Shown here: positions 1 through 11,603 of the stretch, one piece after another
How positions within the stretch are numbered: position 1 is the first letter of the stretch
Layout: each line of letters starts with the position of its first letter
NCBI GenBank assembly: GCA_003996215.1
Contig: QJPP01007250.1
Coordinates: 186,001 to 250,000, forward strand
DNA length: 64,000 bases
Reading direction: 5' to 3'
Origin: Jaltomata sinuosa
Lineage: Eukaryota; Streptophyta; Magnoliopsida; Solanales; Solanaceae
The notes under the pieces: generated by a model
Told to the model about the DNA's origin: nothing
Databases searched by the model: none
Seen by the model: the letters and a program-made list of their open reading frames with translations, nothing else
Position numbers and translations under genes: made by a program

Positions 1-690
1 AACTTGATGATAGAGCTCATTGTTATGCCTTCCCAGAAAAGTCTGAGGCCGAGGCGTCTGATGCTGTGATAACATGTACTATTCTCATCTGTGATCGGAT
101 GACTTCTGTTTTGCTTGATCCTGGTTCCACTTAATCTTATGTATCTGTAAGATTTTCCTTGGGTTTGAACTTGGTCTGTGATGTTCTCAATTCTCTTGTA
201 TATGTTCTACTCTGGTTGGAGATTCTGTGGTAGTGAACCATGTGTATCATTCTTGTTCTTTTTTGTTTATGGGTCTTTAGACTTGGGTAGATTTGATCAT
301 TTTGGATATGTTTGATTTTGACATTATTCTGGGTATGACTTGGTTGTCTCTATATCATGCTGTTTTGAATTGTAATACTAAGACAGTGACTCTAAATATA
401 CCGGGTATGGGTAGTGGGGGGGTTTGTATAAGCCTATGCTGGTGAAAATCATATCCTTTGTTTGGGCTAGAAAGTTAGTGTGGAAGGGGTGTTCAACCTT
501 TTTGGCTCATCTTCGGGATGTTAGTACGGAGTCCCCTCCTATTGAGTTGATTCTTGTAGCCTCTGAGTTTCAGGAGGTATTTCCTTTGGATCTACCTAGT
601 ACGCCTCCAGACATGGATACTGACTTTTGTATTGATTTGGTGCCGGACACTCTCCCAATCTCTATTCCTCTTTATTGAAAGGCTCCGACA
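1..690 (+). pseudogene. gypsy aspartic protease and linker remnant (element A)
   Basis: Reading through stops, the translation around 100-150 contains a retropepsin-type active site of the D-P-G-S-T form followed by S-Y-V-S, as in chromovirus proteases that use DPG in place of DSG. The stretch 424-678 is the linker just before RT, with the F-P-L-D-L-P and P-P-x-M-D-x-D-F signature of gypsy polyproteins. An in-frame stop lies within the active-site region (after G-S-T) and another ends the 424-678 segment. No functional product is expected. Confidence 0.75.
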
Positions 691-1262
691 GAGTTGAGGG
701 AACTCAAAACTCAGTTACAGGAACTACATGATAAGAGATTTATTCATCCTAGTGCTTCGCCTTGGGATGCTCTGATCTTATTCGTTAAGAAGAAGGATGG
801 TAACATGAGGATGTGTATAGATTACAGGCAGTTGAATAAGGTTACCATCAGGAATAAGTATCCATTGCCCCTACATATATGATCTCTTCAACCAGTTACA
901 AGGTGCTTCAGTATTTTCCAAAATTGACTTGAGGTCAGGTTATCATCAGCTTAAAATCCGGCCTGTGGATATACCTAAGATGACTTTCAGGACTCGGTAT
1001 GGGCATTATGAGTTCCTGGTAATGTCGTTTGGGTTGACCAATGAGCCGGCAGCCTTCATGAGATTAATGAATGGTATTTTCGAGTCATTCTTGGATTCTT
1101 TTGTGATAGTATTTATTGATGACATTTTGGTTTACTCCAAGAGCAAGGAGGAACATGCAGGGCATCTTCGTATTGTCTTAGGAATTTTGAATGAGAAGCA
1201 GTTGTATGCAATGTTTTTGAAATGTGAGTTTTGGTTGTCCTCAGTTGTTTTCTTAGGGTATG
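691..1262 (+). pseudogene. gypsy reverse transcriptase, N-terminal part (element A)
   Basis: The first reading segment (694-882) has the V-K-K-K-D-G and M-C-I-D-Y-R-Q-L-N-K blocks of Ty3/gypsy RT. After a frame change the second (929-1262) has S-G-Y-H-Q-L, the F-R-T-R-Y-G-H-Y-E-F block, F-G-L-T-N-x-P-A-A-F and the catalytic F-I-D-D-I-L box. The domain is cut at F-L-G, and its natural continuation (G-V-x-V-D-P-x-K-I-E-A-I) reappears at about 8985-9150. Codons past 1262 in the longer open frame belong to the inserted LTR and are not gypsy protein. Confidence 0.9.
1258..1262. repeat. target-site duplication, left copy (element B)
   Basis: GTATG immediately precedes the left LTR of element B and matches GCATG at 8980-8984 just after the right LTR, with one C/T difference. 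Removing B and one copy rejoins the gypsy RT reading frame of element A, which is the strongest evidence for the insertion boundaries. Confidence 0.85.
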
Positions 1263-2964
1263 TGATGTGCCGGCATTCTACGGCACTTTTGACTTTTTTA
1301 ACTAAGAATAATCGTGAGTTTTCAAGCAATCATTATTGGTTTTGACGGTGTTTGAGTTTTATTTGCAGGAAATTTAACAAAGATGGAAAGAGTGGAGATT
1401 TACACATAAAATAGGCTCACTGGTTAGTGTGGTGACTCACCTAATGATTCACCACGAGTGTGACGAACCACCAAGCAAGCCACCATGCCAAAGATCAATG
1501 ATGGAGTCTATTGGTTAAGGTGACGACTCACTTGGCGAGTCGCCAAAGCCTTGATGAGTCATCACTATGAACCACCAAGGTGGACAGATCAAGAGGAGAC
1601 CACTGGATAGTGTGACGATTGCCATGGAGGGTCATCACAGCTATGACGAACTGTCATATAAACCACCACAAAGGAGAAGGATGTTAAGAGCTACTGGATA
1701 AGCTGGTGACTTCCATGATGAGTCATCAAGGCCACGGCGAGTCATCACAATAAGTCACCAAGTCACCAAGTCAAGCAAGTGTTGTCCAGATTCACTGGTT
1801 AGAGGCGACGAATGCCCTGATAGACCATCACAAGGATGACGAGTCATCACAATGACTTGTCAAGATAAAACAGAGATGTAAATTCACTGGTTCCTTATGA
1901 CGACTCAAGTAAAGAGTCGTCATAAGGTTGACGAATCTCCAACTCAACCCATCAAAGTTGAAGCGAGCAGTCCGAGTCTATTTTTGGAATTTAATTTCCT
2001 AAGCTACCATAAATACCCAGAGTTAAGGTTATTTTATGGATGCATTATTCTATATTTTGGATATGTTCTTTCTCAGTTTTGGATGACTTTGAACGTAGAA
2101 ACATATATACGTACGTTTCTTCTTCTCCTTCATTCCATTATTCTTGGGAATTTTTGGCTTATTGTCCTTGGAAAGCTTGAAGCTTGTGTTCATCTATTTT
2201 GTAAGAACCTTTTCTTTATATCATGAACACTATTATCTTCTTCTTCTTTACAAGCATGAGTGGCTAAAATTCCCACAACTAGGGTTGTGGGAATTATGGC
2301 AAAAGTAATAACCTAGAGTTCGGGTGATATGTGGTTTGATTTGTATGCTTATCACATTGTTAATCTTGCGTTTTTACCATTTTCTAGTGGTTGCAAACAT
2401 TAGAACATACCTAGGTTTGATTGGGTTGAACAAAGGAATTAAAACTGGGAAAATTGGATTAACAACGAGGATTCGGGACTACTAACTCCTGTCTAATGGT
2501 TGATGCTCTAGCGAGGTTAACCTACTTGGGGTATAAATTGAGTTTTGTATTGTATCTTTTCAAGTTTAAAAAAATTGAAAGGAAAAACGTCTAATTGGTT
2601 GAGAAACGTTTAGACGTAAGAATGAATTCAATTACTTCATGTTATGCATATAAAAAGAACCCGATTGAACTCTAACCCGAGATTGTTTACAAAGCCATGG
2701 TGAACACATCCCTAGTTCACCTCTCATATTGATTTTTACTCATCATAATTCATTTTTTATCGTTTGAAATATTCAACAAACAATCAAGGATTGTTCACTA
2801 TAAACCCCTCATTTTTCTAGAAATTATTGATTATTAGTCATCTAAATTACTACCGACTTAATTTTCACCTTATTCCCTGTGGGATCAACCCCAACCTTTG
2901 TTGGATTCTATATTTGACAACGACCACTTATGCTTCTTAATTGAGGTGTAATTTGGGCGTATCA
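1263..2964 (+). repeat. 5' LTR of element B
   Basis: This 1702-base direct repeat pairs with 7262-8979 and has TG...CA ends. The first 700 bases are packed with variations on TGACGACTCACC and its complement, giving many TGACG/CGTCA words. A later 600-base part is AT-rich, with a possible promoter near 2020-2035 (CTACCATAAATACCC). Small ORFs inside the LTR (for example 1897-2226) recur in the second LTR only as LTR sequence and are not considered genes. Confidence 0.9.
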
Positions 2965-2969
2965 AATTT

Positions 2970-2987
2970 TGGCGCCATTGCCGGGGA
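2970..2987 (+). promoter_or_regulatory. primer-binding site, tRNA-Asp type (element B)
   Basis: TGGCGCCATTGCCGGGGA lies five bases after the 5' LTR. It matches the complement of the 3' end of plant tRNA-Asp with one mismatch (the usual element sequence has GCCGTTGCC here). This is the primer typical of Athila-related gypsy elements and fixes the orientation of B as plus. Confidence 0.85.
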
Positions 2988-3166
2988 ATATGGTTGTTTA
3001 TTAAGTTCGGTGTGTTTATTTGACTCTTAGTCATATTTCCTAATTTACTTTTATTTGTTGTTTTTAATTTTTACAGGGTACAGATTTGTGCATTCCAAGT
3101 ACCCCATGCTCGGGTGAACCAATATTACCCTACGACCCTGAGCTTGCGAGAATTTTGTGGCTAACT

Positions 3167-4262
3167 ATGAATGCACAACAACGAGAGGCATCAAGACTCG
3201 CTGCAGTTCAGCAGACCTAGCAGCACTTGAATGCTGATGATATTGAGGATGATGATGCGTTGGATAATGAGGCTGCAGTGGGTGATGGTATAGTGGCGGA
3301 TAATGTTGATAATATTTCTCCTGCCGAGCAAAGGCCACAACAGAGAGGTAGAGGTCGACAACAACCAAGACAAGTTTCTTTGGATGATGAGGACCTTGAC
3401 TTGGATGGAGTTGGTGCTATGGGCGCTATTGTTCTTCCGAAATTAGCTCCTAGCGCTCAGTTTAACATCATCAGCACGATGATCCAGTTACTGAATCTGA
3501 AGGAGATATTTAGAGGAGTAGCTGGTGATGACCCCAACAGGCACCTGATGAATTTTGTGGGAATCTGTAAATCCTTTGAGCTACCGGGGGTGAGTCAGAC
3601 GACTATTAGGCTTTGATTGTTCCCATTGTCTCTGTCTGATGAGGCAATACTGTTATTGACAGATCTAACTCCAGATTCTATAACAAGCTGGGGTGAGTTG
3701 AAAGGAGCTTTCCTAGAAAGGTTCTTTCCTCTCTCCAGAATGTTACAGTTGAGGGACGAGATTAGTAATTTCAGATAATAACCGCATGAAGCCTTACATG
3801 AAACCTCAGCTACCAGGCCAACACTTGATAACGCGGCAGGTGGAGCATTCATGGGGCTCACCTTTATTGATGGCACTACTATTTTTGACTGGCTCCACAA
3901 AACAAACAGAGCCCGGCATACCCGAGATTTGGAGATAGCTGCCAATACTTATGTTGTTGGTATGTCAGCTGAGCAGCGCTGAAAAGAGGAAGAGTGGGCC
4001 CAATACATGGCCCATTTGAAGACACAAATGGATCTGCTGACAAAACATTTGTTAGCAGGTGGAGTTGAGAAGATAAAAGTTGTAGGCTCATAGAGTAGAA
4101 AAACTGAGGCCGAATCTGATGAAGAAGCTAACTACTTGGGGGTTTACAGGCTTATGGCCAAGGAAACCAAGGTTGTAACTACCAGCAGGACAACTACTAT
4201 GAAAAGCCTAGTTATAAGAATCGAGAGCAAGGTGATTGGAAGAGTAAGGATGACGGAGGTGG
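3167..4262 (+). pseudogene. Athila-like gag, N-terminal and core part (element B)
   Basis: The frame opens with ATG at 3167, is stopped by TAG at 3218, and continues in the same frame from 3227 through an acidic leader (runs of D and E), an R-G-R-G-R-Q-Q basic patch and the retrotransposon gag core around 3440-3830 (motifs L-F-P-L-S-L-S-D-E-A, I-T-S-W-G-E-L, F-L-E-R-F-F-P). In-frame stops follow at 3614 and about 3777. Sequence resembling the end of the gag core (D-N-A-A-G-G) follows very soon after E-A-L-H-E, suggesting an internal deletion of roughly 30 codons. No zinc knuckle is visible. Confidence 0.75.
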
Positions 4263-4263
4263 A

Positions 4264-5808
4264 TTGTATGTACCACCTGGGAATTGTGATAAAGCTAGCA
4301 ACAGTGCGAGGACTTTCAGTGTGGAAGCCATGTTAGCTAAAGTATTAGTGAAGGTGGAGTCTACCAACGCAGGGGTAAAGGAGATTAAGAGGGATCTATC
4401 TTTATTGAGTCAGCTGGTGGATTCACACTCTACATCCATTAAACAGTTAGAGCACCAGATGGGGAAATTATCCACAACTCCCAACCCACGAACGAATGGA
4501 ACCTTACTTAGTGATACCATACAAAATCCTAGGAATGATGGAAGGTATATGGCTATCTCTACAATGAGTGGAAAAGTCTTACCCGAACCACACCCATTAG
4601 TTCAACTGCAGGAAAAGAGTGTAGAAGATGAGAATGAGATGGGAGATGATGATTTGGGCACTAATGAGACTCTGGCAAAATCTGGGAAGCTAAACAAGTG
4701 TGATGATCCAAAAGCAGGTGCTGAAAAATCTACTGTGAAAAAGGATTCTGAGCATGTGCTTAAAGAAAAATGCAAGGAAGTTGAAAAACTTCTAACTACA
4801 ATACCTAGGCCTCCTCCTCCTTTTTCATAGCGATTGAAGAAAAAAGTGGAAGATGGCAAGTTCCACAAGTTTATGTCCATGCTCAAGCAGATATCAGTAA
4901 ACATCCCATTGGTGGATGCTCTTGAGAAAATGCCCGAATACACCAACTTCATAAAGGACTTGATTTCCAAGAAGAGGTCAATGAGCTTTGAGCCAAAAGA
5001 TAACCTCCACCACTGCAGTGCGATTTCTTCAAGATCGTTAGTGCAAAAGAAGGAAGATCCAGGTGCTTTTACTGTCCCCTGTACAATTGGGAAATTCAAT
5101 TTTGACAAGGCCTTATGTGATCTTGGTGCTAGCATCAACCTAATACCGCTAGCAATCTATAAGCAGTTGGGCTTGGGAGCTCTCAAACCAACTACCATGA
5201 GGGTATTAATGGCCGACCATTCAGTAAAATGACCAGTGTGAATATTGTATGACATACTAGTGAAGGTTGGTAGATTTATATTCCCAACTGACTTTGTAAT
5301 CTTGGATTGTGAAGTGGACTTTGAAGTACCCATAATTTTTGGACGACCATTATTAGCCACTGCAAGAGTGTTGGTCGACATGGAGAGAAATGAATTGACA
5401 TTCAAACTGGATATTGAATTAGTCAAGTTCAATGTGTGTCAATCGATAAAGCAACTGAGAGACATGAGAGTGGTCTTGGTGATTGATGTTATTGATGAAG
5501 CTCTTATGGATGTACATATTGAGGAAGAGCTTGTTGTTGAAACCTTAGTTGCTATGAGGATGATCTTGGAATCGCAGGAAGAGAAACCCATAGAAGAAGG
5601 CGGTGAGAACAAATCAAGAAAAAGAAAACACTGCAAGAGAACTAATGAAGAAATGGAGTTAGAAAGAGTAAAGAAGCTGTCTCGAATAGTTGAGAAGCCG
5701 AGACAAGAGAAATTTAGAGCCCAATTGGATTATGTTTCTTGCACCTGTCCCAGAGACTACTCCTGCCATGGAGACCCCGAAAGTCTCCAACATCATACCA
5801 GACTCTGA
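4264..5808 (+). pseudogene. gag C-terminus and retropepsin (element B)
   Basis: One frame runs through the whole stretch with stops at 4828, 5230 and 5242. The first part (to about 4830) is a hydrophilic gag tail ending in a proline run. From about 5060 an Athila-type aspartic protease is clear: a C-T-I-G strand, the active site D-L-G-A-S-I-N-L-I-P (D-L-G replacing D-S-G), then I-I-F-G-R-P-L-L-A-T-A as the second conserved block at about 5330. A charged linker with K/R/E runs follows and coding ends at 5808, where an autonomous relative would enter RT. It is the end of the element's coding capacity. Confidence 0.8.
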
Positions 5809-7244
5809 AGCCTAAGGGCTTCACAGGTATTCCTTTCTCTCACAGTTTAGTTTTCATATATGTACATTGGGGACAATGTATGAATTTAAGTTGAGAGTGT
5901 TAGGATAATTGTGAGTCTATCACCACCGAGGGTTTTTATTGTCGTGTTTCTTTTTCCCCCGGTGTGCTATCTAGTAGAACCGGCATGTTTAGGTTGTTAT
6001 TTAAATTTTGTTTGTGTTGTGTTGTGTTGTCTATAGCAAGCATGGCTTTTTGTAAGTTGAAATAAAAAGGAGCTCCTTTCGAAAAAGTTGATTTTGTACT
6101 TATGTTTGAAATGATTGACTGTTCTGGATCCCTAAATATCATTAAGTGCATATGATGGTAATAATTGTGCTTAAGTCGAGCTGTTGTTTTGATAGTTGGT
6201 AGTGGTATGGTTTCTTGGTGCCAAGTTTGTGTGAGCTTATTGTTATAAAGTCTTACTCTGTGCATGCATCTAGAACTTGCCTGGCCTATTATATTAAGTT
6301 TGAAGTTGGTCGCTTAGAAAGGATTACAGGTCCTTTTCGTGTGTAGTCCGCTTAGCCTAAAAGACCGTACAAATGTAAATAATCCCTTTGATCCCTGTTT
6401 GAGCCAAAGTTAACTTTCTTCTTTAAATAACCTCTTGCCTTTCTCTTTTAACTTTGAATCTCTATTTTGGCCCTGGTCCCTCCTTAGACATCGTGCACCT
6501 CAACTCAGGCAATTAGCCTAAGTTGAGGGTGGCTACTGTAGAGGTACATGATAAGAAAAATGGGGTTGTGTGATAAATTGGTTGTTGTTGGGAAAGAAAG
6601 TGCAGGTGTGTGCCAAATGAAAAGACAGAAAAAGAAATGAAAAAGAAATAAAAAAGAATTATCAAGTTTAGAAGGCCACACCTGTAGCTAGCAATAAGGA
6701 AATCAAAGGCGAATAAGAGTGGATGGAATAAGTTTGAGTGGAAATAATAGGGCGATGATTTCAAGGAGGGTTTAGTCACTATTCCCCAAATGTATCCTAC
6801 CTACACCCGAAGCCTCATTACAAGCCAAACAAGTCTTGTAGTGATCCTGAGTGACTTTCTGAAAAACTGAAGTAGAATAGCAAGGGCAAGCCTATGGTAT
6901 CGCATGTGCACTATTTGAAATTGTTTGTGAGTGTGAGCGTCTTACTTAGTCCCAAATATTATGTGTGGGACGTCTTTATGGTGAGGGCGCCGGGATTTCT
7001 GTATCATCTACTGATTATGGGGATAGCTGCTCTGTATGTATATAGAATATTCTATCATATCAGAATGACATGTTTAGATCCTTACAAGTTAACTTTTCAA
7101 ATACTTGTGTAGTACTGGGGGGTCTTGGTTTAAATTGATTAAACTGCTGAATGGCCATGGTTTGCTAGAGACATATTGTTTGTTTTCTTAGTTGAGTTAT
7201 CTCTTTTTGTTTGTGTTGTCATGTTGCTTGAGGACAAGCAAACG
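5809..7244 (+). other. non-coding 3' region of element B with repeated PPT-like motifs
   Basis: No protein of known family is seen in this 1.4 kb stretch; the short ORFs look incidental. It holds purine-rich copies of the motif TTAAGTTGAGGGTG at about 5885-5900 and 6518-6532, matching the genuine polypurine tract at 7245-7261. A related version of the 6760-6930 part recurs at 27980-28170, so this untranslated block is a conserved feature of the family. Confidence 0.6.
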
Positions 7245-7261
7245 TTTTAAGTTGAGGGTGT
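7245..7261 (+). promoter_or_regulatory. polypurine tract of element B
   Basis: TTTTAAGTTGAGGGTGT directly abuts the TGATGTGCC start of the 3' LTR. Its position and purine richness fit the plus-strand primer for reverse transcription. Confidence 0.7.
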
Positions 7262-8979
7262 TGATGTGCCGGCATTCTACGACACATTTGACTCCTTTAA
7301 CTAAGAATAATCGTGAGTTTTCAAGGAACTGTTGTTGGTTTTGATGGTGTTTGTGTTTTATTTGCATGAAATTTAACAAAAATGGAAAGATTGGAGACTT
7401 ACACATAAAATAGGCTCATTGGTTAGTGTGGTGACTCACCTGACGATTCACCATGAGTGTGACGAACCACCAGGCAAGCCACCATGCCAAAGATCAATGA
7501 TGGAGTCTACTGGTTAAGGTGATGACTCACTTGGCGAGTCGTTAAAGCCTTGATGAGTCATCACCATAAACCACCAAGGTGGAGAACTCAAGAGAAGACC
7601 ACTGGATAGTGTGATGATTTCCATGGAGAGTCGTCACAGCTATGACGAACCATCACACAAAACACCATGAAGGAGAAGGATGTTAGGAGATACTAGATAA
7701 GCTGGTGACTACCATGACGAGTCGTCAAAGGCCACAATGAGTCGTCACAACAAGTCACCAAGTCACCAAGTCACCAAGTCACCAAGTCAAGCAAGTGTTG
7801 TCCAGATGCACTGGTTAGAGGCAACGAATGCCCTGACGGGCTATCACAAGGACGACAAGTTATCAGAATGACTCTTCAAGATGAAACAAAGATGATAATT
7901 CACTGGTTCCTTGTGATGACTCACCTAACGAGTTGTCACAAGGTTGACGAATCTCTAACTCAACCCATCAAAGTTGAAGCAAGCAGTTAGAGTCTATTTT
8001 TGGAATTTAATTTCCTAAGGTACTATAAATACCCAGAGTTAGGGTTATTTTATAGATGCATTATTCGATATTTTGGATATTTTCTTTCTCGATTTTGGAT
8101 GACTTTGAACGTAGAAACATACATATGTACGTTTCTTCTTCTCCTTCATTCCATTGTTCTTGAGAATTTTTGGCTTATTGTTCTTGGAAAGCGTGAAGCT
8201 TGTGTTCATCTATTTTGTAAGAACCTTTTCTTTATATCATGAACACTATTATTTTCTGTTTCTTTACAAGCATGAGTGGCTAAAACTCCCACAACTAGGA
8301 TTGTGGGAACCATGGCAAAAGTAATAACCTAGAGTTTGGGTGATATTGGGTTTGATTTGTATGCTTATCACGTTGTTAATCTTGCATTTTTACCATTTTC
8401 TAGTGGTTGCAAAAATTAGAACATACCTAGATTTGATTGGCTTGAACAAAGGAATTAAAACCGAGAAAATTTGATTAACAATGAGGATTCAAGACTACTA
8501 ACTCCCATCTAATGGTTGACGCTCTAGCGAGGTTAACCTACTTGGGGTATAAATTGAGTTTTGTATTGTATCTTTTCAAGTTTGAAAGAATTGAAAGGAA
8601 AAGCATCTAATTGGTTGAGAAACGTTTAGACATAAGAATGAATTCAATTACTTCTTGTTATGCATATGAAAAGAACCCGATTAAACTCTAACTTGAGATT
8701 GTTTTCGAAGCCATGGTGAATACATCCCTAGTTCACCTCTCATATTGATTTTTACTCATCATAGTTCATTGTTTACCATTTGAAATATTCAAGAAACAAT
8801 CAAGGGTTGATCACTATAAACCCCCCCTTTTTTGGAAATTATTGATTTTTAGTCATCTAAATTACTAATGACTTAATTTTCACCTTATTCCCCGTGGGAT
8901 TGACCCTAACCTTTATTGGGTTCTATATTTGATAACGACCATTTATGCTTCTTAATTGAGGTGTAATTTGGGCTTATCA
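7262..8979 (+). repeat. 3' LTR of element B
   Basis: This 1718-base copy of 1263-2964 has the same start and ends TTATCA. It is 16 bases longer overall, with differences that include a run of five CAAGTCAC-type units near 7750-7795 where the 5' LTR has fewer, and a C homopolymer near 8821. Confidence 0.9.
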
Positions 8980-8984
8980 GCATG
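8980..8984. repeat. target-site duplication, right copy (element B)
   Basis: GCATG follows the 3' LTR and pairs with GTATG at 1258-1262. GCATG is likely the original codon context, because the gypsy family reads F-L-G-H-V at this point. Confidence 0.85.
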
Positions 8985-11259
8985 TGGTCTGAAAAAGAGG
9001 GTAATGGTAGATCCCCAAAAGATTGAAGCAATTAAAAGTTGGGTTTATCCTAGCTCCGTGACTGAGGTTAGGAATTTCGTGGGTGTTGCCAGCTACTATT
9101 GCAGGTTTGTCAAGAATTTTACTTCTATTGCTACTCATTTGAAATAGTTGACTCAGAAGGAGGTGCCTTTTGTTTAGTCAGTTAAGTGCGGGAGAGCTTC
9201 CAAAAGCTCAAGACACTTTTGATTGCAACCTCTATTCTCTCATTGCCGATTGAAGGTAAGAATTTTATTGTATTTTGTGATGCTTCACATTCGGGTTTGG
9301 GTGTTATATTGATGTAGGACAGGAATGTTATTGCTTATGCTTCGAGGCAATTGAAGCCTCATGAAAATAATTACCCGACTCATGATTTGGAGTTGGCAAC
9401 AATGGTGTTTGCACTTAAGATCTGGAGGCACTATCTTTATGGTGTCAGGTGTGAGGTATTCACAGACCATCGTAGCCAGCAGCCCGCATTTGCATAAAAG
9501 GACTTAAACTTGAGATAAAGGAGATGGATGGAATTATTGAAAGACTATGATGTACCATCCACTATCATCTAGGTAAGGCCAATATGGTGGCAGACGCATT
9601 GAGCCGGAAGGCGGTAAGTATGGGAAGTTTGGCCTGTTTGAGGGTGTCAAGTCGACCCTTAGCTAGGGTGTTTCAAAGTCTGGCATCCAAGTTCATGTAG
9701 ATTGATATTTCAGAAAGGGATGGAGTGTTGGCTAGTATTAAGTTGAAGTCAACATTTTTGGATGAAATCAAGGCCAAACAATTTGAGGATGTGAAGTTGA
9801 ATAAACTCCGGATCAAGGTGGTGTCTGGCGAGGCTTGAGATGCCACCCTTGATGCATGTGGAATATTATGGTTTAGAAGGCGAGTATGTGTTCCTCGAGT
9901 TGGTGATTTAATTCAGAATATGCTAGATGAAGCTCATGGTTCGTGATATTCTATTCATCCAGGTGTGACCAAAATGTATCGGGACTTGAGGCAGCTTTAT
10001 TCGTGGCCTAGGATGGTGAAAGATATAGTGAAATATGTTTCCAAGTGTCACAATTATCAGCAGGTAAAGTATGAACATTAAAAGCCTGTGGGTTTGCTCC
10101 AAAGGATGCCCATTCTCGAGTGGAAGTGTGAGAGAATAACTATGGACTTCATGGTAGGTCTTCCTAAGACCTTTGAAAAGTATGACTCAATATGGGTTAT
10201 AGCGGATAGGTTGACTAAATCTGCCCATTTTATTCTGGTTAGAGTGGATTAAAGCTCTAAGCAGTTGGCCAAGATATATGTCAAGGAGATAGTGAGACTA
10301 TATGGGGTACCGCTTTCCTTCATTTCAGACAGAGGTACGCAGTTCACTTCAAAATTTTGGGGCAAGTTGCACAAAGAGTTGGGCACCCAACTCACATTTA
10401 GCATAACTTTTCATCCTCAGATTGATGGATAGTCGGAGAGGATAATTCAGGTGCTTGAGGACATGCTGAGGGCATATTTGATCGACTTCAGAGGCCATTG
10501 GGATAGGTTCTTGTCATCGTGTGAATTATCATACAACAACAATTACCACTCTAGCATCGACATGGCTTCACTCGAGGCACTCTATGGGAGGGGTGTAGAT
10601 CACCCATAGCATGGTTTGAGGCTGGTGATGTGGAACCTCTGGCCACTGACTTGGTGAAGAAAGCTCAAAAAAGGTAAGGCACATCCAAACCAAGTTATTG
10701 GCTGCCCAGAGTAGGCAGAAAGAGTATGCAGATCGCAAGGTAAGGGACATGTCATTCTAGGCTGGTGAAAGGTGTTGTTAAAGGTGTCACCTATTAAGGG
10801 GTCATGAGGTTTGTCAAGAAGGGCAAGCTTAGCCCTCGGTATATTGGTCTGTTCGAGGTTCTCAGAGATGTAGGACCAGTAGCATACAGATTAGCATTGT
10901 CACCAAGCTTGTTGGGAGTTCATCTGGTATTTCATATATTCATGCTTAAGAGGTACCATGAAGATGAGGACTACATCATGAAGTGGGATTCAGTTTTGTT
11001 AGATAAGAATCTTACTTATGAGGAGGAGCCGATTTCCATTCTTGATCGGGATGTCTGGAAGTGGAGGATAAAAGAGATTAGATTGGTTATGGTTTAATAG
11101 ATGCATTGTCTGGTTGAAGAAGCCACATGGAAAACTGAGAAGAACATGCGGGATAAGTACCCTCACTTATTTGAGGATCCAACTACTATTTCTCTCTTGA
11201 CTTAGCTATTCTTCCTATTTGATTGTTTGGAGATGAACGATGGATAAATTGGTATATGT
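8985..11259 (+). pseudogene. gypsy RT end, RNase H, integrase and chromodomain (element A)
   Basis: This continues the polyprotein cut at 1262. RT tail at 8985-9150 (V-D-P-Q-K-I-E-A-I and the Y-Y-C-R-F-V block). RNase H at roughly 9230-9610 in broken frames (A-S-R-Q-L-K, N-Y-P-T-H-D-L-E, D-A-L-S-R). Integrase zinc-finger and core at about 9900-10600 (M-D-F-M-V-G-L-P-K, I-S-D-R-G-T-Q-F-T-S). Integrase C-terminus at 10804-11097 (K-G-K-L-S-P-R-Y-I-G, H-I-F-M-L-K-R-Y) and a chromodomain remnant to about 11190 (V-E-E-A-T-W). Stops occur throughout, including one splitting the chromodomain at about 11097. Confidence 0.85.
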
Positions 11260-11603
11260 TGTAACATCCCTTTCCATTATAATTGGTGACCTAATCGTGC
11301 AAGAATCAGGGTTAGAAATTTTCTGAAATTGGAAGTTAAAAATTTCAAGCTAGGTAGTCTTGGACAAAATCTAAGTAAGGTATGGTCTAGGGAAATTCAG
11401 AAAGGGATTGGGTGAATTTAATAAAGTTTATCTTATTTTTATGATATATAAGGTGATAAGGAATTTGTGGGACTTTTTGAAAGTAAATTCGGGTAAGTAA
11501 AACTCCCGATATTGAACCTGACATAAAAGGGTTAGTCCAGAATGTCATGGTTTGAGGGTGTGTTGTGAAAGAGGTAAAACTGGAAAAAATATTGAGTTAC
11601 TAC

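Larger units (their letters stand above)
1..1262 (+). mobile_element. Tekay-like Ty3/gypsy element A, 5' segment
   Basis: This is the left-hand part of a decayed chromovirus-type gypsy retrotransposon; its 5' LTR and gag lie outside the window. It runs protease remnant, linker and the first half of reverse transcriptase, then stops abruptly at base 1262 where element B is inserted. The coding continues at 8985 in the same domain order (end of RT, RNase H, integrase, chromodomain) and ends in a 3' LTR starting at 11260. Multiple stops and frame changes show it is dead. Clade assignment (Tekay/Del) rests on the general look of the protease, integrase and C-terminal chromodomain and is inference. 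Confidence 0.85.
1263..8979 (+). mobile_element. nested non-autonomous Athila-like LTR element B (gag-protease only)
   Basis: A 7.7 kb element sits inside the RT of element A. Both LTRs start TGATGTGCCGGC and end ATCA. The primer-binding site matches the 3' end of plant tRNA-Asp, as in Athila/Tat-lineage gypsy elements. The internal region (4297 bases) has a degraded gag and an aspartic protease on the plus strand, then about 1.45 kb without coding potential before the 3' LTR. No reverse transcriptase, RNase H or integrase can be found, so movement would have needed enzymes from another element. LTR copies differ by roughly 2-6 bases per 60 in stretches I compared, so the insertion is not recent. 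Confidence 0.88.

Noticed and set aside
1540..1760. hammerhead-like words (CTTGATGAG, CATGACGAGTC) in the LTR of element B
   Set aside because: They resemble the CTGATGA box but I find no paired GAAAC box or the three stems at proper spacing; they belong to the TGACG repeat field.
7737..7800. CRISPR-like short regular repeat (CAAGTCAC units)
   Set aside because: The units are directly adjacent without spacers and lie inside a plant LTR; it is a simple tandem repeat.
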